Positions 52,233 through 61,437 of a DNA stretch of 64,000 bases are shown piece after piece; the first letter of the stretch is position 1, and each line of letters begins with the position of its first letter. The notes under the pieces were generated by a model. That model was not told the DNA's origin, searched no databases, and worked only from the letters and a program-made list of their open reading frames with translations. The position numbers and the translations under genes are program-made. This stretch comes from Alteromonadaceae bacterium (GTDB lineage Bacteria > Pseudomonadota > Gammaproteobacteria > Enterobacterales > Alteromonadaceae): positions 1-64,000 of the forward strand of contig JABXHM010000008.1 in assembly GCA_013373625.1 (NCBI GenBank), written 5' to 3'.

Positions 52233-53405
52233 TTAACTTATTTGTGGTTGCTTGCAACGAGTATGTATCCACATGGTTATCATCCCTACCAACAACCCCC
52301 ACACTGGCGCACTGATACCTATCAGGGTTAACCCTGAGGCACTGCAAAGTAGAGTAAGCAATGCACTCTGGCGCAAAGGCGGATCCTGTAATCCGCGCAA
52401 CAGGCTACTCTGTAAAGTTGAGAGTAAAGCAATTCCAGCAAGCAAACTGGTAACAACCGGGGGCATTTGTATAAAGAGCACGGTAATAGTGACTGCCAAC
52501 AGGCCCGCTAATAGATAACCTATACCGGCCGCCACGCCGGCAAGATAGCGTTTGGCCGGGCTCTCATCAACGCTTTCTGCCATGCAAATCGCGGCGGTAA
52601 TTGCTGCCAGGTTAATCATAAACCCACCGAACGGAGCGGCGAGTAACTGTAACAGGGATAAGCCGGTCAGTACGAAGCGATTGTCGGGCTGGTAATTATG
52701 GCTGTGTTGAATACTGATCCCCGGCAGATTTTGTGACAACATCGTAATTAAAAACAGAGGTACGCCAATATTCATTGCAGCGGCGATTGTAAATTCAGGC
52801 ATCACCCATTCAAGCGTTGGTAAAGAAAAACGTAATGAGAGCGTTTCGGCGGAGCTCAGAAACATTGCAGCGAGCGCCGCAACGACCAACAGCACTAACA
52901 TCAGGTAGCGGGCAAACCAGCGACTGCCGAGTATATAGATCACGAGAAAACACAAACCCAATAACGGATATTCCTGGGCGCTACTAAATACGCCCATGCA
53001 ATAGGGCAATAAGATACCGGCCAGCATTGCTGCTGACATTGCACGCGGGATACGCTCAATACTTTGCATGAGATGTTTACTGCGCGCAGTCAGCAGACTT
53101 AGCCCGCCAGCGACTACAAAGGCACCCGTTACCTCTGCGAGGCTGAAATCGCCTGCCGTAGAAATTAAAAACACGGCCCCTGGTGTAGACCAGGCCGTTA
53201 TGATCGGCATTTTAAATTTGAGTGAAAAGTATATACAACTAAGGCCCATTGCTAAACCGAGCACAAACAGCCAACTGATAAGTTGAGTGTCATTGGCGCC
53301 TGCTTGTCGGGCTGCTTCAATCACAATAACCACTGAGCTGCTGTAGCCGACAATCACAGCGGTAAGCCCGGCCGCAATATGGCTAAGTTTTAACGAATTG
53401 TTCAT
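52233..53405 (-). CDS. BenE-family benzoate/aromatic acid transporter
   Basis: A 390-residue membrane protein with about 12 segments, similar throughout to BenE. Landmarks are MPIITAWSTPGAVFLIS, FAPF-type loops (LAAPFGGFMINLAAITAAIC) and GLLVGMITMW at the end. BenE imports benzoate by proton symport; substrate here is not proven, and no benzoate-degradation genes are nearby. It is divergent from an XRE-cupin regulator across a 127-base gap holding two matching palindromic sites, so control by that regulator is likely. Confidence 0.87.
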   Translation of the reverse strand: MNNSLKLSHIAAGLTAVIVGYSSSVVIVIEAARQAGANDTQLISWLFVLGLAMGLSCIYFSLKFKMPIITAWSTPGAVFLISTAGDFSLAEVTGAFVVAGGLSLLTARSKHLMQSIERIPRAMSAAMLAGILLPYCMGVFSSAQEYPLLGLCFLVIYILGSRWFARYLMLVLLVVAALAAMFLSSAETLSLRFSLPTLEWVMPEFTIAAAMNIGVPLFLITMLSQNLPGISIQHSHNYQPDNRFVLTGLSLLQLLAAPFGGFMINLAAITAAICMAESVDESPAKRYLAGVAAGIGYLLAGLLAVTITVLFIQMPPVVTSLLAGIALLSTLQSSLLRGLQDPPLRQSALLTLLCSASGLTLIGISAPVWGLLVGMITMWIHTRCKQPQIS

Positions 53406-53447
53406 AACCGCTCCAAAAGGTTGCTTACGCCATTAAAGTTAGGGTAG

Positions 53448-53496
53448 TGTGCGTTATAACATACAATAGACTATCATTGTGCGTTATAACGCACAA
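53448..53496. promoter_or_regulatory. Pair of palindromic operators between benE and its regulator
   Basis: TTGTGCGTTATAACGCACAA (53477-53496) is a perfect 20-base palindrome. A second, imperfect copy TGTGCGTTATAACATACA is at 53448-53465. Their centres are 30 bases apart, close to three helical turns, so two regulator dimers could bind the same face. They lie between the two divergent starts. Confidence 0.75.
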
Positions 53497-53532
53497 TTGT
53501 GTGTGGTTTTTTTTTAACTATTGAATAAAATA

Positions 53533-54096
53533 ATGGCAGATCAACTGACACAAACCATCGCCGGGCAAATTAAAACCCGTCGTAAAAAGCTCGGATGGAG
53601 TCTCGATAAACTCGCCAACGCCAGCGGGGTTTCCAAAGCGATGCTGGGTCAGATAGAGCGTCAAGAGTCGAGTCCAACTGTGGCAACCTTATGGAAAATC
53701 GCTACAGGCTTATGCTGTTCATTTTCAGAACTGACAGAAGTGACACCGGCGGCTTCAGAGACTCCAGGAGAGGCTCAAACCAGCAAAGATGATGTTTTTT
53801 TTAAAGTAAGAACACTTTTTACTTTCCAGGCTGATACCCGAATAGAAATGTTTGAGCTAACTATCAGTGAAAAGCACTGTCAATGGTCAGAACCCCATGC
53901 TAACGGTGTTTATGAACATATCGTTGTACAATCAGGGCAGTTACGGTTATTTTTTAACGGACAGTGGCATGTTTTACAGGAAGGAGACAGTTGCCGGTTT
54001 GCCGCTAACCAGCCTCATGCTTATCAGGACGACTGCGGTAATACACGTTTTACCGATGTAATTTGTTATACCAATGCCAATACTGGCCCCGGTTGA
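53533..54096 (+). CDS. XRE-family regulator with C-terminal cupin domain
   Basis: A 187-residue regulator. An N-terminal helix-turn-helix (GWSLDKLANASGVSKAMLGQ then ESSPTVATLWKIA) is joined to a small cupin sensing domain (about residues 95-185, HANGVYEHIVVQSGQLRLFF). ATG at 53533 is used; a TTG at 53521 would add four residues. Regulators of this architecture commonly repress a neighbouring transporter and respond to a small ligand. The palindromic operators upstream are the probable target, for benE and itself. Confidence 0.87.
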   Translation: MADQLTQTIAGQIKTRRKKLGWSLDKLANASGVSKAMLGQIERQESSPTVATLWKIATGLCCSFSELTEVTPAASETPGEAQTSKDDVFFKVRTLFTFQADTRIEMFELTISEKHCQWSEPHANGVYEHIVVQSGQLRLFFNGQWHVLQEGDSCRFAANQPHAYQDDCGNTRFTDVICYTNANTGPG

Positions 54097-54132
54097 TAAA
54101 ACCGCCTGACAATCGATTCTTAAGGACAAGTA

Positions 54133-55407
54133 ATGATTGAATTACCCACTACGGTTGCAGCAAACCAAGAAAACACAACAAATGTAAATACGCGCTATAA
54201 GAGTCTGGACGCGCTGCGTGGTTTCGCGTTGCTTGGCATTTTAATGATGAACATTATAGGTTTTGCTTACCCCGAAGCGGTATACGGCAACCCCTTTGTG
54301 ATGGGCGCTCTGGATACCGCTAATACCATACAGTGGATGCTGAGCGATATTTTTTTTGCAGAAAAATTCTATACGTTATTTGCTGGCCTCTTCGGTGCCG
54401 GTATCGTGTTGATGGCGCAGCAACATGCTGATGAGTTAAACGCTAAAAAGCGCCACCGGCGACGTATGTTCTGGCTGTTCTGGATGGGTATGCTGCACGC
54501 CTATGCACTATGGTGGGGTGATATTCTGGTTACCTACGCCATTGCCGGAATACTGATTTATCCATGTCGAAACTGGACGATTAAACGTTTGTGTGTCTGG
54601 AGTGTCGTACTGCAAGCTATCTTCATGTTGCTGATGTTGGCGCTATATTGGTCCTGGGGCGAAATGTCGATAGAAGAACAACAAGAAATAGCGAATGATA
54701 TCACCCCCTCAATGGCACTACTGCAGCAGGAAATTAATGCCTATACAGGATCCTGGTGGCAACAGGCGTCTGCCCGGGTCACCTCAACATTTGACTTTCA
54801 TGTTAACGCGTTAGCGGTAATACAATTGAGAATGTGCGGCATTATGATGTTGGGCATCGCATTATTTAAATCAGGTATATTACAGGGTCAGCGCAGTGTT
54901 ACGTTTTATAAGCTGCATGCACTTTTTGGTATCGCGGTTGGCGCTGTGATTTGCGCGGTAGGGACGTGGCTGATACACACTAACGGTTACATATTGCTTG
55001 ACGCATTCACGTTATACCGAGAGCCAAATTACTGGGGCACGTTGGTCATGGCATGGGGCTATTTATGCGCCATCGTATGGCTGGTAAAAACGGTACATAG
55101 CGCAGCGTGGCGGTTAAAGTTGACTGGCTACTTAGCGGCAGTGGGGCGCCTTGCGCTGAGTAATTATCTGCTCCAGAGCATTGTGTGCACGGGTATTTTC
55201 TATGGCTGGGGGCTGGGTTTGTTTGCGCAATTAGATCGTGTTGCGTTAACCGGGGTCGTCATAGCCGTATGGATTTTTCAGATTGGTTTATCACAGTGGT
55301 GGCTGGCGCGCTTTGCGATGGGACCAGCAGAACGCGTGTGGCGTAATTTAACTCAGCGTCAGTGGCAGCCCCTTATGCAGCGCGCTAATGCGGGTCAGCC
55401 AGGTTAA
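54133..55407 (+). CDS. DUF418 family membrane protein
   Basis: A 424-residue inner-membrane protein with about ten membrane segments. The N-terminal YKSLDALRGFALLGILMMNI and the C-terminal DUF418 part (LSNYLLQSIVCTGIFYGWGL) match the YeiB/DUF418 family, distantly related to membrane acyltransferases. Substrate and role are unknown. It follows the cupin regulator by 36 bases on the same strand and converges on rdgC. Confidence 0.85.
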   Translation: MIELPTTVAANQENTTNVNTRYKSLDALRGFALLGILMMNIIGFAYPEAVYGNPFVMGALDTANTIQWMLSDIFFAEKFYTLFAGLFGAGIVLMAQQHADELNAKKRHRRRMFWLFWMGMLHAYALWWGDILVTYAIAGILIYPCRNWTIKRLCVWSVVLQAIFMLLMLALYWSWGEMSIEEQQEIANDITPSMALLQQEINAYTGSWWQQASARVTSTFDFHVNALAVIQLRMCGIMMLGIALFKSGILQGQRSVTFYKLHALFGIAVGAVICAVGTWLIHTNGYILLDAFTLYREPNYWGTLVMAWGYLCAIVWLVKTVHSAAWRLKLTGYLAAVGRLALSNYLLQSIVCTGIFYGWGLGLFAQLDRVALTGVVIAVWIFQIGLSQWWLARFAMGPAERVWRNLTQRQWQPLMQRANAGQPG

Positions 55408-55435
55408 TTACTGGCAGCCCGCTACTAACACCTGC

Positions 55436-56344
55436 TCAGGCGTCTTTATCGAGATTGAGTGCTTCAGATAAAAAGTTAACAAACACACACAACTCAGCTG
55501 ACATAAGACTAAACTCTGCATCAAGGCGCGCCGCAACCTGATCTTTAGGAATATCCTGAGTTTCTTCTTTAATCCGGTCGGTAAATTTGATGCGCTTAAT
55601 GGAGCCGTCTTCCTGAATAATCGCTTCCAGCGTTTCATCAAATTCAAAAGCTACTTTTTGCACTAATTTACCAGCATCAAGGTGAAGCTGAATTTCTTCG
55701 CTATCCAGGGGCTGATTTTTACAGCGTATAATGCTGCCCACTTCATCGGTTGATTTAAATTCTGCTTCTTCCAGTAGTTCAATTTTTGCCGGTGGTCTTG
55801 CCGTTAACCAATGGGTCAGTTCGCTTTGCAAACTGTGCTTAACCAGCGGTACTACTGGCAAAGAACCTAGTGCTTTTCTTACCATGGCAAGAAAGGCTTC
55901 GGCTTTACCATCGGCACTGGCGTCTACTACCACTAAATTGTCAGAAATCGAGATAAACCCATGGGTATAGGTATTTTTCAGGAACGCCTGCGGTAACAAG
56001 CGGGTGATAATTTCCTGTTTTAAATCAGACTGCGCTTTTTTACCAACGGGAGAGCCTGTTTCCGCTTCAATTTGAGCAACTTTGTCAGCCAGTTCAGAAT
56101 TTACCACCGATGTGGGAAGCAGGCGCTCCTGCTTTTTGAGTGTGATCCAGTACCGCAACTGGGTTTGGTGAAACAGCAAGGTATGTTGATCAGCTGAATG
56201 TAATGGCGATACGAATCCCATTGAGGCGCTTTCCTGGCTGCCACACGGGCGAAAAGAATGCTCGCTAAGCGCCGTTTGCAAATCGTCGTCGTTTAACGAT
56301 AACGGTTGAGTAAGCCGATAGGCTTTAATGTTCTTAAACCACAT
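55436..56344 (-). CDS. rdgC: Recombination-associated protein RdgC
   Basis: A 302-residue ring-forming DNA-binding protein that modulates RecA. The start MWFKNIKAYRLTQPLSL is characteristic and the length is right. It lies 84 bases downstream of the histidine kinase gene on the same strand; functional linkage is not evident. Confidence 0.95.
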   Translation of the reverse strand: MWFKNIKAYRLTQPLSLNDDDLQTALSEHSFRPCGSQESASMGFVSPLHSADQHTLLFHQTQLRYWITLKKQERLLPTSVVNSELADKVAQIEAETGSPVGKKAQSDLKQEIITRLLPQAFLKNTYTHGFISISDNLVVVDASADGKAEAFLAMVRKALGSLPVVPLVKHSLQSELTHWLTARPPAKIELLEEAEFKSTDEVGSIIRCKNQPLDSEEIQLHLDAGKLVQKVAFEFDETLEAIIQEDGSIKRIKFTDRIKEETQDIPKDQVAARLDAEFSLMSAELCVFVNFLSEALNLDKDA

Positions 56345-56428
56345 AGTGTAATTGAGTCAATAGAAGGAAAAGGACGAAAGGGTAGCAGCGGTACTCACCC
56401 AGCGCAACTGCTACAGGGACTCGTCATT

Positions 56429-58156
56429 TCAGGTTCGTGCCGGGAAACGTACTTCATAACGCAATCCTTTTCCTGGCTCGCTGGTAGCTTCAATACTACC
56501 GTCTAATGCCTGGGTAACCAGGTTATACATGATATGTGTGCCTAAGCCGCTACCGCCCTGGCTGCGCTTGGTGGTAAAAAAGGCTTCAAATAATTGCTTT
56601 AGCTGATTGGCTGGAATACCGCAGCCATTATCCTCGTAAACCATTACCACATCACCATTATCCTGAGTAACGTCGATGGTAATTTTACCGTCTGCCTGAT
56701 GTTCAAAACCATGGATCAGGGAGTTCATTATCATGTTGGTGATGATTTGCGCAATAATCCCCGGGGCCGAACGAATATAGAGTTCATCAGGGCAGTTAAT
56801 GCTCACATCATGCGTTTTGTGTTTAAACGAAGGTGCCAGAGACAACATGATTTCATGCAGATAAGTTTTTAAGTTAAATACGCGCTCCGCTTCACTTGTT
56901 TGATCAACCGCCACTTGTTTAAAACTGGTAATCAACTCTGAAGCACGGTTTAAGTTCGTTAACAGCAGATTGGTTGTTTGTTCTGCTTCGTCTAAAAACG
57001 ACGCCATGGTTTTATTGGTCAGGGCGTTATCGTCGTAATCGTGGCGAATTTCGCCTAATCGCTCCTGAAGGAAGCTGGCCGCCGTTACACCGACGCCCAG
57101 CGGTGTATTAACATCGTGAGCAATACCCGCTACCAGCCCGCCTAGTGAAGCCATGCGCTCAGACTCAAGCAGTTGTTCCTGGGCAAGCTTGAGATTCTCC
57201 ATAGATTTAGCAAGTTCGCTATTTTTTTCACGCAAAACGCTTTCCACATACTGGCGATTTTCGTTTTCCTGGCGTAATTCGCGTTGATTACCTATCAGCT
57301 CGTCTTTTTGACGTTCCAAATCCAGCATTATCTGGCTTAGTGAGGCTGTCTTTTTAGCCACTTCCTGTTCCAGTAACAGATTTTGGTCATCGAGCTTTTT
57401 ATTGACGCGCTGGAGTTCGCTTTGGGTTTTATGTAATTGTTGTTGGGATACAATCAAATCATCGATGACCTGATTGTACGAGTATTGCAGCATGCGTAAC
57501 TCGTTTTCATCTTCCAGATGTAAAAACACTTTCGATTCTTCTGGCCTTTCCGGATTGAACGCACTCATTTGTTGCGTGATTTCCATCAATGGATCAGAAA
57601 GCATCCGCCGAAAAGCGGTCATAAACAGAAATACCAGAAATGCGGTTTTTACAATCGCATTGCCAATTAAAAAGAATATGCCAATTTCGATACGACCAAA
57701 TATAATGTCAAAGTTGGAGTAAAGGGTAACGTCGCCAACGGTAGACGAGCGGTTAGAAAACTCGAAGATGAGCGGGAAGCCATAGCTAAACAGCCCGCCG
57801 TTATGGTCCTCCAGCTTGCCACTGGTGATGGGGGCACGCCCCTGGGCAATAGTAACGCCAATGTCAGCAATATATTCGCCGTTTTCGTCACGTATTTGTA
57901 CACCGGTGATTATTGGCAGCTCCATTAACCCTTCGGCGATGGAGCGGGCTTGTGGTAAATTAACTTCCCATATGGCGCGGGTAAGGCTGGTGGAAAAGGT
58001 GTTCTTGAGGGTTTGCAGTTCTGACTCGATATGGCTTTTGGTGCTCATATACTCAGTAAAAATTTGCCCAACAGTCACAATAAAGGTCAGGAAGAAGTAG
58101 ACCGACAATACTCGGGTGAGTAACTTTCTAGACAATCCTGTCTGCACTGATGCCAT
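56429..58156 (-). CDS. Membrane sensor histidine kinase without adjacent partner
   Basis: A 575-residue kinase. It has an N-terminal membrane segment, a periplasmic domain of about 120 residues, a second membrane segment (IFFLIGNAIVKTAFLVFLF), a HAMP-like linker, a long coiled coil (residues about 230-335), the dimerisation helix with the histidine in GIAHDVNTPLGVG, and an HATPase domain (MIMNSLIHGFEHQ, VYEDNGCGIP, GGSGLGTHIMYNL). The H-box has HDVNTP in place of the common HELRTP. No response regulator adjoins it except the divergent phoB, which already has phoR. ATG at 58156 is preferred over TTG at 58162. Confidence 0.9.
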   Translation of the reverse strand: MASVQTGLSRKLLTRVLSVYFFLTFIVTVGQIFTEYMSTKSHIESELQTLKNTFSTSLTRAIWEVNLPQARSIAEGLMELPIITGVQIRDENGEYIADIGVTIAQGRAPITSGKLEDHNGGLFSYGFPLIFEFSNRSSTVGDVTLYSNFDIIFGRIEIGIFFLIGNAIVKTAFLVFLFMTAFRRMLSDPLMEITQQMSAFNPERPEESKVFLHLEDENELRMLQYSYNQVIDDLIVSQQQLHKTQSELQRVNKKLDDQNLLLEQEVAKKTASLSQIMLDLERQKDELIGNQRELRQENENRQYVESVLREKNSELAKSMENLKLAQEQLLESERMASLGGLVAGIAHDVNTPLGVGVTAASFLQERLGEIRHDYDDNALTNKTMASFLDEAEQTTNLLLTNLNRASELITSFKQVAVDQTSEAERVFNLKTYLHEIMLSLAPSFKHKTHDVSINCPDELYIRSAPGIIAQIITNMIMNSLIHGFEHQADGKITIDVTQDNGDVVMVYEDNGCGIPANQLKQLFEAFFTTKRSQGGSGLGTHIMYNLVTQALDGSIEATSEPGKGLRYEVRFPART

Positions 58157-58318
58157 CTGCAACCTATAAAATTACTGATCAAAAACTGAACTTAATAAAG
58201 AATATGTGTTAATTACTGAATAGACAAGCATTGCCGCATTATCCTGTGATATCTGTCACAGAAAAGTGTGTGGGTTTGTCTATGAAAATGGTCACAAACT
58301 TGACATATTTATGTAATC

Positions 58319-58336
58319 GTTTCATAAAATTGTCAC
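58319..58336 (+). promoter_or_regulatory. Pho box upstream of phoB
   Basis: GTTTCATAAAATTGTCAC matches the Pho-box pattern CTGTCATAWAWCTGTCAY closely; the two TGTCA-like half-sites are 11 bases apart. A TTGACA at 58300-58305 with CATAAA at 58323-58328 could be the core promoter. It implies autoregulation of phoBR. Confidence 0.72.
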
Positions 58337-58384
58337 ACACCCCAATAATAATAGCGGCGTTTTGTTATGAGCTGGAAAAAATCT

Positions 58385-59074
58385 ATGTCAAGAAGAGTCT
58401 TGTTAGTTGAAGACGAAGCGCCTATCCGCGACATGCTGTCATTTGTCCTGGAACAGTCAGGTTTCGAAATTATTGAAGCGGAAGATTATGATATTGCTCA
58501 ACAGAAACTCGTTGAGCCGTATCCCGATCTGATATTGCTGGACTGGATGCTGCCCGGCGGGAGTGGTGTTCAACTGGCCAAATCATTAAAGCAACACGAG
58601 TTTACCCGTGATATTCCGGTCATTATGCTGACTGCGCGCGGTGAGGAAGATGATAAGATTCGTGGTTTGGATGCCGGTGCCGATGATTATATTACTAAGC
58701 CATTTTCACCCAAAGAGCTGGTAGCCAGAATCAAAGCTGTTATGCGTCGGGTAACCCCTACGTCTAGTGAGCAACCCATTGAGTTTAACGGGCTTAAACT
58801 CGAGCCGGTCTCCCACCGCGTTGCAGCCGACGATGAAGCGTTGGATATGGGGCCCACAGAATACAAATTACTGCACTTTTTTATGACGCATCCGGAGCGT
58901 GTTTACAGCCGTGAACAGTTGCTTGATAACGTTTGGGGCACCAACGTTTACGTTGAAGATCGTACTGTTGATGTGCACATTCGACGCTTGCGCAAAGCGA
59001 TTGGTGGGAAAGGGCACGATGCTATGATTCAAACTGTCAGGGGCGCTGGCTATCGATTCTCTACTAAGCTGTAA
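58385..59074 (+). CDS. phoB: Phosphate response regulator PhoB
   Basis: OmpR-type response regulator that activates phosphate-starvation genes. A receiver domain with the phospho-acceptor D53 ([13 protein letters not shown]) is followed by a winged helix ([20 protein letters not shown] and [15 protein letters not shown]). It is strongly similar to E. coli PhoB along its length. ATG at 58385 gives the family N-terminus (229 residues); an in-frame ATG at 58367 would add six residues. Confidence 0.96.
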   Translation: MSRRVLLVEDEAPIRDMLSFVLEQSGFEIIEAEDYDIAQQKLVEPYPDLILLDWMLPGGSGVQLAKSLKQHEFTRDIPVIMLTARGEEDDKIRGLDAGADDYITKPFSPKELVARIKAVMRRVTPTSSEQPIEFNGLKLEPVSHRVAADDEALDMGPTEYKLLHFFMTHPERVYSREQLLDNVWGTNVYVEDRTVDVHIRRLRKAIGGKGHDAMIQTVRGAGYRFSTKL

Positions 59075-59146
59075 GTCGTTAACCCGATGGGGTATAGTTT
59101 AATCTCATCTAATTTCATATCGTCGCGCAAGAAAGGATTAATTGGG

Positions 59147-60451
59147 ATGTACTACCCCTTTTCGTGGATTAAGTCAGTTGCGCGACTCTGCCTTTTTTTA
59201 TTGTTTTTTGCGCTGGTCGGCTGGTATGTGAACGACATGCTGTTGGCGGTTGCAATGGGCGCAACGGGCTTACTGCTGGTTAATTACTGGCAGTTATTCA
59301 AACTCAATCGTTGGCTCTGGCACAGCCGTAAAATGTCTCCCCCTGCGGTTAATGGCTTGTGGGAACATATTTACGAAGGCATTTATTATCTTCAGCGCCG
59401 CAACCGCAACAAACGGAAAGAGCTTGGTGCTTTGGTTAAACGTTTTCGGGAAGGCTCCGAAGCGTTACCAGATGCCGCCGTTGTCGTAGATGCTAACGCG
59501 TGTATTATTTGGTGTAATCGTCTGGCCCGGCTGGAACTGGGTTTACGCTGGCCATCGGACGCTGGTAGACGGCTGGATAACCTGATCAGACATCCTGAGT
59601 TTATCGAATACTTTCATGCCGGGAAATACCATTTTCCCATTGAGGTTCCATCGCCCCTTAATGCGCAAAAATCCTTTGAATATCGAATCATGCCGTATGG
59701 TGAAGAGCATTTGCTGCTCATTGCCCGAGATGTGACGCGCTTGTCCCAGCTTGAAGAAATGCGTAAAGATTTCGTGGCCAATGTTTCCCACGAACTCAGA
59801 ACACCGTTAACGGTAATTACCGGCTATCTGGAAATCCTGCCCGACAGTGATGAACAGGCCAACCCGTTTATAAAAAAAGCTTACTATGAAATGAGTGCGC
59901 AAACGTTGCGCATGCAAAACTTGATTGAAGATCTACTGGTATTGTCCCGCATTGAGGCCAGTTCAGAACGCATTTACGAAAATACCGTTGATATGGCGGC
60001 GATGCTGAAGCAAATTAAGATTGAAGCCGATGCATTAAACAAAGGCAAAAAGCATCAAATTCAATTTCATCTCGACCACGGTGAACGCATTTATGGTATT
60101 GAAACTGAATTACGCAGTGCCTGTTCAAACCTGATATTCAATGCCATCAATTATACCCCGGCCGGCGGTCAGATTGATGTGTACTGGTCGTATAGTAAAG
60201 AGGGCGGCAAGTTTTTAGTGAAAGACAATGGTGATGGCATTGAACAACAGCATTTGTCACGGTTAACCGAACGCTTTTATCGTGTAGACAAAGCGCGCTC
60301 ACGAAAAACCGGCGGTTCAGGGTTAGGACTGTCTATTGTCAAACACGTACTTAATCACCATAATTCAAAGCTACAGATAAACAGCCGGGTAGGCGAAGGC
60401 AGTGAATTTTTCTTCGAGGTTGGCGATGCAATGATTGCGAGTCAGGACTAG
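59147..60451 (+). CDS. phoR: Phosphate sensor histidine kinase PhoR
   Basis: Partner kinase of PhoB. The 434 residues have two N-terminal membrane helices with almost no periplasmic loop, a charged linker, a PAS domain (AAVVVDANACIIWCNRLARL), the H-box VANVSHELRTPLTV and an HATPase domain ending in GGSGLGLSIVKHVL. The tiny periplasmic loop is typical of PhoR, which senses through the Pst transporter. ATG at 59147 follows GAAAGGA and gives the family N-terminus. Confidence 0.95.
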   Translation: MYYPFSWIKSVARLCLFLLFFALVGWYVNDMLLAVAMGATGLLLVNYWQLFKLNRWLWHSRKMSPPAVNGLWEHIYEGIYYLQRRNRNKRKELGALVKRFREGSEALPDAAVVVDANACIIWCNRLARLELGLRWPSDAGRRLDNLIRHPEFIEYFHAGKYHFPIEVPSPLNAQKSFEYRIMPYGEEHLLLIARDVTRLSQLEEMRKDFVANVSHELRTPLTVITGYLEILPDSDEQANPFIKKAYYEMSAQTLRMQNLIEDLLVLSRIEASSERIYENTVDMAAMLKQIKIEADALNKGKKHQIQFHLDHGERIYGIETELRSACSNLIFNAINYTPAGGQIDVYWSYSKEGGKFLVKDNGDGIEQQHLSRLTERFYRVDKARSRKTGGSGLGLSIVKHVLNHHNSKLQINSRVGEGSEFFFEVGDAMIASQD

Positions 60452-60452
60452 T

Positions 60453-61427
60453 ATGGCTAAGTGGTTTTTAATGGGTGTTTTAGCGCTCAGTCTATGTTTA
60501 CCGGTATTAGCCGATACACCTGAATATAAGCGTAAACCGGGTGTGGCGGGCAATATTACGTCGGTTGGTTCCGATACACTGGCGAACCTGATGACACTAT
60601 GGTCACAGGAATTTAAAAATATATACCCGGATGTAAAGTTTCAGATTCAGGCTTCAGGCTCTTCTACTGCGCCGCCAGCACTTACAGAAGGTACAGCCAC
60701 TATCGGGCCGATGAGTCGTGACTTAAAACCCAGTGAACGGCGGGCCTTTACTCAGGCTCACGGCTACCCGCCAACTGTTATTAAAGTGGCGCTGGATGCG
60801 ATTGCCATTTTCGTAGAACATCAAACGCCGCTGGACGGCCTCACGCTTGACCAGGTTGATGCGATTTTTTCTGTGACCCGCTATTGCGGAGCGCCGCAAA
60901 CCATTAGTCACTGGAATCAGCTTGGCGTCGATATTTATGGAGAACAGGCACCTATACGGTTATTTAGCCGTAACTCAGTGTCAGGTACCTATGGGCTGTT
61001 TAAAATTATGGCCCTGTGTGATGGTGACTTCACCAAGTCGGTTAACGAACAACCCGGTTCCGCTTCAGTAGTGATGTCGGTAGCATCGAGTAAAGGTGCT
61101 ATGGGCTACGCTGCCTACGGCTATAAAACGGCCGGGGTGAAAGCGTTACCGTTGGGCATCAGCAAAGAGCAACTGATACCACTTAATATGGAAACCGTCA
61201 GAGAGCAATCGTATCCCTTTACGCGCTTTTTATATTTGGTCGTCAATAAGCCTCCGGGTAAACCTTTGCCTAAACTGGTGAGCGAGTTTTTATTGTTTGT
61301 GCTTTCGGAGACCGGCCAGAGCATGGTCTCGCAGGACGGCTATTTTCCAGTTAAAGAGAATTTACTGTTGCGCCAACGTCAGCAACTTATGGGCACAGAT
61401 CCATTGTCACAGAACAACACATTTTAA
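60453..61427 (+). CDS. Phosphate ABC transporter substrate-binding protein (PstS-like)
   Basis: A 324-residue exported binding protein. A signal peptide of about 20 residues is followed by ITSVGSDTLANLMTLWSQEF and the phosphate-contacting QIQASGSSTAPPALTEGTA. It belongs to the PstS/PBP superfamily that sits after phoR in Alteromonadales. It starts one base past the phoR stop. The pstCAB genes are not in the window, so whether it feeds a transporter or acts as a sensor is not known. Confidence 0.88.
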   Translation: MAKWFLMGVLALSLCLPVLADTPEYKRKPGVAGNITSVGSDTLANLMTLWSQEFKNIYPDVKFQIQASGSSTAPPALTEGTATIGPMSRDLKPSERRAFTQAHGYPPTVIKVALDAIAIFVEHQTPLDGLTLDQVDAIFSVTRYCGAPQTISHWNQLGVDIYGEQAPIRLFSRNSVSGTYGLFKIMALCDGDFTKSVNEQPGSASVVMSVASSKGAMGYAAYGYKTAGVKALPLGISKEQLIPLNMETVREQSYPFTRFLYLVVNKPPGKPLPKLVSEFLLFVLSETGQSMVSQDGYFPVKENLLLRQRQQLMGTDPLSQNNTF

Positions 61428-61437
61428 AACAACTGAT

